A DNA stretch of 29,044 bases from Clostridium sp. CAG:389 (GTDB taxonomy: Bacteria; Bacillota; Clostridia; TANB77; CAG-508): contig FR901913.1 of the NCBI GenBank assembly GCA_000438255.1, positions 4,906-33,949 of the forward strand, in the 5' to 3' direction. The position numbers were made by a program, and so were the translations under genes. Under the pieces are notes generated by a model, which was not told the origin of the DNA, did not search any database, and saw only the letters and a list, made by a program, of their open reading frames with translations. This document shows positions 6,410 to 11,598 of the stretch, in pieces (within the stretch, counting starts at the first letter, position 1; each line of letters opens with the position of its first letter).

Positions 6410-7801
6410 TTAAAATTCACAATTTTTTGGTGTTCTAGGGAAAGGAATAACATCACGAATATTTTGCATACCAGTTAAATACATAATAGCTCTCTCAAAA
6501 CCTAGACCAAAACCAGAATGAACACAACTACCATATTTTCTTAAATCCAAATACCATTCATAATTTGCGACAGGCATATTCAATTCTTTCATTCTATTTA
6601 ATAATTTATCATAATTTTCTTCTCTTTGGCTACCACCAATAATTTCACCAATACCAGGAACTAAAAGGTCGGCAGCTGCAACAGTTTTTCCATCAGGATT
6701 TTGTTTCATATAGAAAGCTTTTATATCCATTGGATAATCTGTAACAAAAACAGGTTTTTTAAATATTTGCTCACACAAATATCTTTCATGTTCTGTTTGT
6801 AAATCAATACCCCAGCTAACTTTATACTCAAATTCATCATTATGTTTTTCAAGTTCAGCAACTGCATCAGTATAAGAAATTCTAACAAAATCAGAATTGA
6901 TAACATGATTTAATCTTTCCAATAAACCTTTATCAATAAAATTATTAAAGAATTCCATCTCTTCTGGACAATTATCTAAAACATATTGGAAAATATATTT
7001 AATCATTTCCTCAGCCAAATCCATATAATCATTTAAATCTGCAAAACATATTTCAGGTTCAACCATCCAAAACTCAGCAGCATGTTTTACAGTATTAGAA
7101 TTTTCAGCTCTAAAAGTAGGACCAAAAGTGTAAATATTTCTAAAAGCTTCTGCAAAAGTTTCGCCATTTAATTGACCGCTAACTGTTAAATGAGTAGGTT
7201 TTCCAAAGAAATCTTTTGAAAAATCAATTTTTCCATCATCTGTTTTAGGTATATTTGTTAAATCAAAAGAGTTAACATTGAACATTTCTCCTGCACCTTC
7301 TGCGTCACTTCCTGTTAATAAAGGTGTATTAACATACACGAAACCTCTTTCTTGGAAGAATTTGTGTATTGCATAAGCTAAGCTACTTCTAACTCTAAAT
7401 ACTGCATTAAAAGTATTTGTTCTTGGACGAAGATGTGCAATTGTTCTTAAATATTCAAATGAGTGTTTTTTCTTTTGAAGTGGATATGTGCTATCTGATA
7501 AGCTTTCTATTTCAATGCTTGTAGCTTGGATTTCAAAAGGTTGTTTTGCATTTTCTGTTTTTACAAGTGTTCCTGTAACTTTTATTGAAGAACTTATTGT
7601 AAGTTTGCAGATTTCGTTGAAGTTTGATAATTTATCAGTGAAAACGATTTGAACATTTTTGAAAAATGTTCCATCATTAATTTCGATAAATCCAAATGTT
7701 TTTGAATCTCTTACTGTTCTAACCCATCCTTCTAATGTTATTTCTTTATTAATATAGTTTTCTGTGTTTTTGTATAATTCTTTTATAACTAGTTTTTCCA
7801 T
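6410..7801 (-). CDS. asnS: Asparaginyl-tRNA synthetase
   Basis: A class IIb synthetase that charges tRNA(Asn) directly. Its 463 residues match the bacterial norm of about 465. The N-terminal OB-fold anticodon-binding domain (about residues 1-110) has EITLEGWVRTVRDSKTFGFIEINDG. The catalytic core follows: HLRPRTNTFNAVFRVRSSLAYAIHKFF (motif 1 region), FGPTFRAENSNTVKHAAEFWMVEPE (motif 2), and the C-terminal GFGLGFERAIMYLTGMQNIRDVIPFPRTP (motif 3). GGAGGT lies 6 bases before the ATG; the promoter is at 7830-7858. The gene is monocistronic and faces proS. Its presence implies that asparagine need not be made on tRNA, leaving GatCAB to make Gln-tRNA(Gln). Confidence 0.97.
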   Translation of the reverse strand: MEKLVIKELYKNTENYINKEITLEGWVRTVRDSKTFGFIEINDGTFFKNVQIVFTDKLSNFNEICKLTISSSIKVTGTLVKTENAKQPFEIQATSIEIESLSDSTYPLQKKKHSFEYLRTIAHLRPRTNTFNAVFRVRSSLAYAIHKFFQERGFVYVNTPLLTGSDAEGAGEMFNVNSFDLTNIPKTDDGKIDFSKDFFGKPTHLTVSGQLNGETFAEAFRNIYTFGPTFRAENSNTVKHAAEFWMVEPEICFADLNDYMDLAEEMIKYIFQYVLDNCPEEMEFFNNFIDKGLLERLNHVINSDFVRISYTDAVAELEKHNDEFEYKVSWGIDLQTEHERYLCEQIFKKPVFVTDYPMDIKAFYMKQNPDGKTVAAADLLVPGIGEIIGGSQREENYDKLLNRMKELNMPVANYEWYLDLRKYGSCVHSGFGLGFERAIMYLTGMQNIRDVIPFPRTPKNCEF

Positions 7802-7829
7802 TTTGTACCTCCATTTTTATTATGGTAGA

Positions 7830-7858
7830 ATTATACATCATTATACATCAAAATTCAA
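7830..7858 (-). promoter_or_regulatory. Sigma-A promoter of asnS
   Basis: On the minus strand: -35 TTGAAT (7858-7853), 17-base spacer, -10 TATAAT (7835-7830). The 10-base unit GATGTATAAT is repeated in tandem, so a second TATAAT lies 10 bases upstream of the first. The -35 is only a few bases past the stop codon of the upstream gene. Confidence 0.8.
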
Positions 7859-7865
7859 GCAGTTT

Positions 7866-8168
7866 TTAATAATTGTACATGCCAGGTCTGTATGGATATT
7901 CTGCGATAGATACAAACTTAATAGAATAAATATCACAGTAAAGTAAATTTCCACTTTCAATTGACCTTAATAAAATATAACTTACTCCAACATCTTCTAA
8001 TATACCTGTTCTGTCTGTTAAGTTATTTGTACCAATTAAAAATTCAACTCTTACTAATTTCCCAAGTTGTTCTCTTAGAAATGCAGGAGTATATATGTTA
8101 TTAGTTAAGATTTCAGGGGATTGGTTGTTTGTAACAACATTTCTTTTTTCATTTAAATTTTCATTCAT
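7866..8168 (-). CDS. GerQ-like spore coat protein
   Basis: A 100-residue protein whose C-terminal 75 residues follow the GerQ layout. A helix YTPAFLREQLGKLVRVEFL is followed by a beta-rich segment with RTGILEDVGVSYILLRSIESGNLLYCDIYSIKFVSI, comparable to the GTIEAAGRDHIILSDP..G..YLLPMVYLDYITF of Bacillus GerQ. In Bacillus, GerQ is a coat protein cross-linked by transglutaminase and needed for localisation of the cortex hydrolase CwlJ. The gene directly upstream encodes a CwlJ-type hydrolase, 43 bases away on the same strand, which strongly supports the call. The N-terminus is short and Asn-rich, and the key GRDH motif is not conserved, so this is a divergent member. The ribosome binding site is AAAGGA. 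No separate promoter is seen. Confidence 0.72.
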   Translation of the reverse strand: MNENLNEKRNVVTNNQSPEILTNNIYTPAFLREQLGKLVRVEFLIGTNNLTDRTGILEDVGVSYILLRSIESGNLLYCDIYSIKFVSIAEYPYRPGMYNY

Positions 8169-8211
8169 AAAATTTTATCCTTTCATATTAAAAAATTTTT
8201 ACTAATCAAGT

Positions 8212-8658
8212 TTAAGTATTAGAATAAGAAGTGGTGGGTCTGTAAAAACAATGGTTAGTTATTCTTGTATGGAAAGTTCCAGAGCCATTTTTTGGGAATG
8301 TAGTATCACATGTTGGCTTAAATGGATTCAAATACCATAAACACTCACCTGCTTCTTGAAGACGATTTCCAGAAAGTGCCCAATCAGCAATGTAAAAATG
8401 TTCTTCTGTTGGGTTCATATTATATATGTTTTGAGGATTATATTGATTTCTTATTGTTTCTCGTGCACAGTCAAATTGACCTTCTTGAAATAATATATTT
8501 CGTATGTTTCCATTTTGGGATACTCTTGAATATTCACCAACTGGCACATTTACTCTATTCATTATTACTGATGCTACTGCTTTCATTCCATTATCTCCTT
8601 CACCGCCGGCTTCACATTGTATCATTCTTGCTAATAGTTCTCTTTCTGAATATGCCAA
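8212..8658 (-). CDS. cwlJ: Spore cortex-lytic cell wall hydrolase, CwlJ type
   Basis: CwlJ/SleB-family (Hydrolase_2) enzymes degrade cortex peptidoglycan at muramic-delta-lactam during germination. The 148-residue protein has only the catalytic domain and no signal peptide or peptidoglycan-binding domain, which fits CwlJ rather than SleB. Typical landmarks are ELLARMIQCEAGGEGDNGMKAVASVIMNRV (catalytic Glu in CEAGGEG), then ILFQEGQFDC and the C-terminal AGECLWYLNP and FYRP. The start is taken as TTG at 8658 (MAYSERELLAR...), 6 bases after AGAGGTG; the in-frame GTG at 8667 is part of that ribosome binding site. The gene precedes the GerQ-like gene, as in the cwlJ-gerQ pairs known in some Bacillus. 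Mother-cell (sigma-E/K) control is expected, but no clean promoter was identified. Confidence 0.9.
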   Translation of the reverse strand: MAYSERELLARMIQCEAGGEGDNGMKAVASVIMNRVNVPVGEYSRVSQNGNIRNILFQEGQFDCARETIRNQYNPQNIYNMNPTEEHFYIADWALSGNRLQEAGECLWYLNPFKPTCDTTFPKNGSGTFHTRITNHCFYRPTTSYSNT

Positions 8659-8702
8659 TTTAATCACCTCTTAGTATTGTATTAATTTTTTTATTTTTTG
8701 CT

Positions 8703-8733
8703 ACTGTTTTTAGGGACGGAGGAAAAAAACAGT
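8703..8733. repeat. Short hairpin repeat carrying the GGGACGGAGG motif
   Basis: A 9-bp stem ACTGTTTTT (8703-8711) against AAAAACAGT (8725-8733) encloses AGGGACGGAGG. The 20-mer GGGACGGAGGAAAAAAACAG (8713-8732) is identical to both arms of the large palindrome at 17329-17440. It lies between the divergent cwlJ and cmk genes, 45 bases from the cwlJ start, so it would be in or near the cwlJ leader. Confidence 0.8.
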
Positions 8734-8816
8734 TTTTAGATTTTGGTGGTGTATGTATAAAAAATATTTTGAATTACAGTTTATTAAATATGATTTCAAA
8801 ATAAATAGAAAAATAA

Positions 8817-8844
8817 TTGACAAAAATATATGTTTTGATATAAT
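8817..8844 (+). promoter_or_regulatory. Promoter of cmk
   Basis: A perfect -35 TTGACA (8817-8822), 16-base spacer and -10 TATAAT (8839-8844) with TGA in front. The start codon is 27 bases downstream. Confidence 0.88.
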
Positions 8845-8871
8845 AAATAAAAATAATGGAGGTTGTATAAA

Positions 8872-9534
8872 ATGATAGTAGCAGTTGATGGACCAGCAGG
8901 AAGCGGAAAGGGAACTGTAACAAAAAGAATTGAAAAAGAATTAGGTTTCTTAAATTTAGATACAGGAGCAACATATAGATGTGTTGCATTGCAAACATTA
9001 AAGGAAAATGTGGATTTAAAAGATGAAGAAAAAATAATAAAAATAGCAAATGACATAGATATTAAAATTGACAATACAGGGGATAAAGACATTGTTTTAT
9101 TGAATGGTGAAGATGTTAGTAGAGATATTAGAACAAAAGAGGTTACTTCAATTGTTTCACAAATTTCTTCTATAATTCCTGTAAGAGAAAAAATGGTCGA
9201 AGTACAGAGAAGTCTTGCAATTGGGAAAAACGTTATTGTAGAGGGAAGAGATATTTGCACAGTTGTTTTTCCAAATGCTGATGTTAAAATTTATTTAGAT
9301 GCTAGTGAAGAAGTTAGAGCTAAGAGAAGGTTTGAAGAAAATAAACAAAATGGTATTGATACTACTTACGAGGAAGTATTAGAAAATGTTAAAATGAGAG
9401 ATTATAATGATATGCATAAAAAATTTGGAGCTTTGAAAAGGGCTGATGATGCTATTGTTGTTGATTCTTCTAATTTAACAATAGATGAGGTTGTTGAGAA
9501 AATCAAGGATATTATTAAAAGTGCTGAATTATAA
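8872..9534 (+). CDS. cmk: Cytidylate kinase
   Basis: Cmk phosphorylates CMP and dCMP with ATP in the pyrimidine salvage and synthesis pathway. The 220-residue protein has the P-loop GPAGSGKGT at residues 7-15, the CMP-binding NLDTGATYR (about 32-40), VIVEGRDICTVVFPNADVKIYLDAS in the middle and RDYNDMHKKFGALKRADDAIVVDSSNL near the end, all typical of Cmk. The ATG at 8872 is preceded by TGGAGG at 8858-8863; the earlier in-frame TTG at 8863 overlaps that site. In many Firmicutes cmk is followed by a fused or adjacent plsC or rpsA gene; here the next gene is an unrelated 108-residue protein with its own promoter, so cmk is monocistronic. Confidence 0.97.
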   Translation: MIVAVDGPAGSGKGTVTKRIEKELGFLNLDTGATYRCVALQTLKENVDLKDEEKIIKIANDIDIKIDNTGDKDIVLLNGEDVSRDIRTKEVTSIVSQISSIIPVREKMVEVQRSLAIGKNVIVEGRDICTVVFPNADVKIYLDASEEVRAKRRFEENKQNGIDTTYEEVLENVKMRDYNDMHKKFGALKRADDAIVVDSSNLTIDEVVEKIKDIIKSAEL

Positions 9535-9594
9535 TATATAAAAATGTAATTATAAATTTTTAAAAACAGTAAACATAAAATTTTACTAAAACTG

Positions 9595-9623
9595 TTGATT
9601 TCTATGTTAAAATATGTTATACT
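9595..9623 (+). promoter_or_regulatory. Promoter of the 108-residue gene
   Basis: -35 TTGATT (9595-9600), 17-base spacer, -10 TATACT (9618-9623) preceded by TGT (extended -10). Confidence 0.7.
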
Positions 9624-9651
9624 GTAAATAGTTTTTATTTTATATAGAAAA

Positions 9652-9690
9652 AGAGGTGAATATTTAAAACATTAGTTTTAAAAAAATAAT
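9652..9690 (+). promoter_or_regulatory. Leader with hairpin between ribosome binding site and start codon
   Basis: The only Shine-Dalgarno-like sequence, AGAGGTG (9652-9658), is 32 bases from the ATG, too far for normal initiation. Between them is a perfect 8-bp hairpin, TTTAAAAC (9663-9670) and GTTTTAAA (9675-9682), with an ATTA loop. With the hairpin looped out, the spacing falls to about 12 bases. An in-frame stop just upstream (9679-9681) rules out a longer protein. Confidence 0.5.
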
Positions 9691-10017
9691 ATGGATAGTG
9701 AAATAAATGTTAGCCAAAAAAGTGGAATAAGAGAAATGATAGAAACTATTAAAGAAATATTTTTTGGAAGAAAATTAGATATAGGTGAAGATTATATAAA
9801 TGAGAGATTACAATTGATATATAAAGAAGAAAGAGAAGATGGTGGAACAGATTATATATCAAAATTAGAAAAAGATGTACAAAAACATGATGATAAAGTA
9901 GGTAAGAAAAAAATTATTAAAACAGAATTATCACCAGAAAAAATTGAGACTAATAGTAAATCAATTAATTTAGGAAATGAAGAAAAAATGATAGGTGAAG
10001 AAGAACGTAGTGAATAA
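9691..10017 (+). CDS. Unknown 108-residue hydrophilic protein
   Basis: No family is recognised. Residues 1-45 look helical and amphipathic (SGIREMIETIKEIFFGRKLD then EDYINERLQLIYKEERED). The rest is highly charged and probably disordered (KLEKDVQKHDDKVGKKKIIK...EEKMIGEEERSE). There are no membrane segments, cysteines or signal peptide. It has its own promoter (9595-9623) and terminator (10021-10050), so it is a single-gene unit between cmk and tRNA-Met. The start codon is fixed by a stop 10 bases upstream and depends on the unusual leader hairpin. Codon use is like that of its neighbours. Confidence 0.7.
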   Translation: MDSEINVSQKSGIREMIETIKEIFFGRKLDIGEDYINERLQLIYKEEREDGGTDYISKLEKDVQKHDDKVGKKKIIKTELSPEKIETNSKSINLGNEEKMIGEEERSE

Positions 10018-10020
10018 AAT

Positions 10021-10050
10021 GCAAGAAATTAAAAATTCTTGCGTTTTTTT
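10021..10050 (+). terminator. Terminator of the 108-residue gene
   Basis: A 7-bp stem GCAAGAA (10021-10027) against TTCTTGC (10036-10042), followed by G and seven T. The T-run leads straight into the -35 of the tRNA promoter. Confidence 0.88.
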
Positions 10051-10051
10051 C

Positions 10052-10080
10052 TTGACAAAATGAAAAACTCAATGTATAAT
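10052..10080 (+). promoter_or_regulatory. Promoter of tRNA-Met
   Basis: A consensus promoter: TTGACA (10052-10057), 17 bases, TATAAT (10075-10080). It is among the strongest-looking promoters in the window, as expected for a stable RNA gene. Confidence 0.92.
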
Positions 10081-10098
10081 AAATATCGCAATGCAGAT

Positions 10099-10175
10099 GG
10101 CGAAGTAGCTCAGTTGGCTAGAGCATCCGGTTCATACCCGGCAGGTCGTAGGTTCGAATCCCACCTTCGCTACCA
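10099..10175 (+). tRNA. tRNA-Met (CAT), elongator type
   Basis: This 77-base tRNA has acceptor stem GGCGAAG against CTTCGCT (first pair G-U), D arm GCTC..GAGC, anticodon loop TTCATAC with anticodon CAT, T arm with GGTTCGAATCC and an encoded CCA. The loop and acceptor resemble Firmicute elongator tRNA-Met rather than initiator (no three G-C anticodon-stem pairs of the fMet type) or the lysidine-modified tRNA-Ile (which has CTCATAA). The first anticodon-stem pair is a T-C mismatch. It stands alone, with its own promoter and terminator. Confidence 0.95.
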
Positions 10176-10182
10176 ATAAATT

Positions 10183-10205
10183 AGCCCATTTTAGGGCTTT
10201 TTTTT
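10183..10205 (+). terminator. Terminator of tRNA-Met
   Basis: AGCCC (10183-10187), a 6-base loop, GGGCT (10194-10198), followed by a run of T to 10205. It starts 8 bases after the CCA end. Confidence 0.9.
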
Positions 10206-10221
10206 ATTGCGATTTTTTGAG

Positions 10222-10243
10222 AATGTATGCAAAATGTATGCAA
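10222..10243. repeat. Perfect tandem repeat of an 11-mer downstream of tRNA-Met
   Basis: AATGTATGCAA occurs twice head to tail (10222-10232 and 10233-10243). The unit is close to one helical turn. It lies about 50 bases after the tRNA 3' end in non-coding DNA. Possible readings are protein-binding sites or a scar of an element once integrated at the tRNA; no integrase gene is in the window. Confidence 0.6.
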
Positions 10244-10334
10244 TGAATTTTTTTTAACTAGAAATAATTTATGTATAAAACAAAATAATTGTAAAATTTT
10301 TACGTATATCAAATATTACAATTATGATAAAAAA

Positions 10335-10530
10335 TAAAAATTCCCCGCCTTAGCCGTAAGATGTCTTGAATTTTTAAGGACCTGCTCCTAAAAACAGGTG
10401 GGATGCCTACCAAAATACTCATGGGCTTCTTACATAAATGCAAGCATGCACGCCATATTTTGAGAATGGGCTCCTCTTACAAACTTGTAGGTTCTAAAAA
10501 TTCTGTCTACACGCACTATGCAGGGTAAAT
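10335..10530 (-). ncRNA. ssrS: 6S RNA
   Basis: 6S RNA mimics an open promoter, binds sigma-A RNA polymerase and lowers transcription in stationary phase. The minus-strand transcript folds into the expected rod. A closing stem pairs ACCCTGC (near 10526) with GGCGGGG (near 10344). A second long stem pairs GAATTTTTAG with TTAAAAATTC on either side. A third pairs TCAAAATA with TATTTTGG. The apical part reads GCATGCTTGCAT...ATGTAAGAAGCC, matching the conserved 6S core (GCATGCTCG, hairpin, CGAGAAGCC in E. coli), which fixes the strand. A T-rich tract (AATTTTTATTTTTT) follows the closing stem. Ends are approximate; the promoter predicts a 5' end nearer 10551. It fills most of the 560-base gap between tRNA-Met and sigK. 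Confidence 0.85.
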
Positions 10531-10557
10531 TAATAACTTAGTAATTAGATTATTTAT

Positions 10558-10586
10558 AGTTTAACATATAAAAATTAATGTTTCAA
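10558..10586 (-). promoter_or_regulatory. Probable promoter of 6S RNA
   Basis: On the minus strand: -35 TTGAAA (10586-10581), 17-base spacer, -10 TAAACT (10563-10558) preceded by TGT. The predicted start near 10551 gives a 5' extension of about 25 bases before the closing stem, which may be processed. The remaining sequence up to sigK (about 10590-10740) is very AT-rich and shows nothing else. Confidence 0.55.
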
Positions 10587-10740
10587 ATATAAAAGTTTTA
10601 TATAAAATTGATTATATATTGTTTATATTATTTTATCTCATTTTTAATAATTTATTCTCACTTTATTTTGATTTTTATAATTTGATAAAAAATTTTTTTT
10701 ATGTTAAAATATTTTTTAATTATTGTGCATATTATAGCTA

Positions 10741-11451
10741 CTATTCTTTAAACTCTTTATTTAATTTTCCAATAGCCTTAGTTTCGATTCTAGAAACATA
10801 AGAACGAGAAATTCCCATCATTTCAGCAATCTCATGTTGTGTTTTTGGTTTATGACCATCAAGACCAAAACGTAATTCTATAATAGTTTTTTCACGATCT
10901 TTAAGAACTTCACCTATTTTTTTATAAAGTTTTTTGACTTTCATTTTTAAATCAACTTCATCTTCAATATTTTTATCATCATTTTCTAAAACTTCTTGCA
11001 AAGTAACTACATTATCATCTTTATCCTTTCCAATAGGTTCATTTAGATAGACTTCTGCATTTAACTTTTTTGTGGCTCTTAAATGCATTAAAATTTCATT
11101 ATCAATACATCTTGAAACATATGTACTAAGTTTAGAGCCTTTGTCAACATTAAAACTTTTTATTCCTTTAATTAAACCAATTGTACCTATTGAAATTAAA
11201 TCATCTTGATCTACTTTTGTATTTGAATATTTTTTTACGACATGTGCAACCAATCTTAAATTCCTTTCAATGAGGATGTTTCGAGCTTCTTCGTCGCCAT
11301 TTTTCATTTGTTCTAAATATATTTTTTCTTCTTCACTTGTTAGTGGTTCTGGAAATAATGTGCTTCCAGATATATAACCAACTACAAATACAGCAGATTT
11401 TAAAAATTGTAAAAAACCGAAAATGCCGATACTACATAGTGCTTCTAACAT
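10741..11451 (-). CDS. sigK: RNA polymerase sporulation sigma factor sigma-K (pro-form)
   Basis: Sigma-K directs late gene expression in the mother cell. The 236-residue gene is intact, with no skin-type interruption. After residue 35 it follows the family closely: FPEPLTSEEEKIYLEQMKNGDEEARNILIERNLRLVAHVVKKY (region 1.2-2.1), DDLISIGTIGLIKGIKSFNVDKGSKLSTYVSRCIDNEILMHLR (2.2-2.4), and REKTIIELRFGLDG...TQHEIAEMMGISRSYVSRIETKAIGKL (region 4). The N-terminus (MLEALCSIGIFGFLQFLKSA then VFVVGYISG) is hydrophobic, like the Bacillus pro-sequence removed by the SpoIVFB membrane protease; by alignment the cut would fall near G25-Y26. GGAGGT is 7 bases before the ATG. A sigma-K/E-like promoter is suggested at 11480-11506. 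Confidence 0.95.
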   Translation of the reverse strand: MLEALCSIGIFGFLQFLKSAVFVVGYISGSTLFPEPLTSEEEKIYLEQMKNGDEEARNILIERNLRLVAHVVKKYSNTKVDQDDLISIGTIGLIKGIKSFNVDKGSKLSTYVSRCIDNEILMHLRATKKLNAEVYLNEPIGKDKDDNVVTLQEVLENDDKNIEDEVDLKMKVKKLYKKIGEVLKDREKTIIELRFGLDGHKPKTQHEIAEMMGISRSYVSRIETKAIGKLNKEFKE

Positions 11452-11479
11452 AAATGTACCTCCAAATCTTATATATAAA

Positions 11480-11506
11480 ATTATATGTGCTTTAGGGTTT
11501 AAAAGT
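11480..11506 (-). promoter_or_regulatory. Possible sigma-K/sigma-E type promoter of sigK
   Basis: The minus strand has CATATAAT (11487-11480), close to the CATA-type -10 of mother-cell sigma factors, with AC 17 bases upstream (11506-11505), as in the sigma-K consensus AC-N16/17-CATA. The expected TA at the end of the -10 is TT, so the match is partial. No sigma-A promoter is obvious in this gap. Confidence 0.4.
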
Positions 11507-11537
11507 GCAAGTACTAGATTTTATTTTCAAAAACCAT

Positions 11538-11567
11538 TGTAAAAAATATTTAAATATGATATATAAT
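11538..11567 (+). promoter_or_regulatory. Promoter of the 520-residue gene
   Basis: -35 TTGTAA (11538-11543), 18-base spacer, -10 TATAAT (11562-11567); TATATA at 11560 with a 17-base spacer is an alternative. The ATG lies 31 bases downstream with GAGAGGG in front of it. Confidence 0.6.
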
Positions 11568-11598
11568 AATAAGGATATTTATAAAGAGAGGGATAAAA

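Noticed and set aside
8322..8663. 113-codon plus-strand frame
   Set aside because: It is entirely antisense to cwlJ, Leu/Ile-rich as expected for the reverse of AT-rich coding DNA, without an RBS.
8796..9260. 154-codon minus-strand frame opposite cmk
   Set aside because: It is a shadow of cmk, low in charged residues, and it overlaps the cmk promoter.
10335..10530. 6S RNA read on the plus strand
   Set aside because: A TATGAT box precedes it on that strand, but the conserved GCATGC...AGAAGCC core and the T-tract are only in the right orientation on the minus strand.
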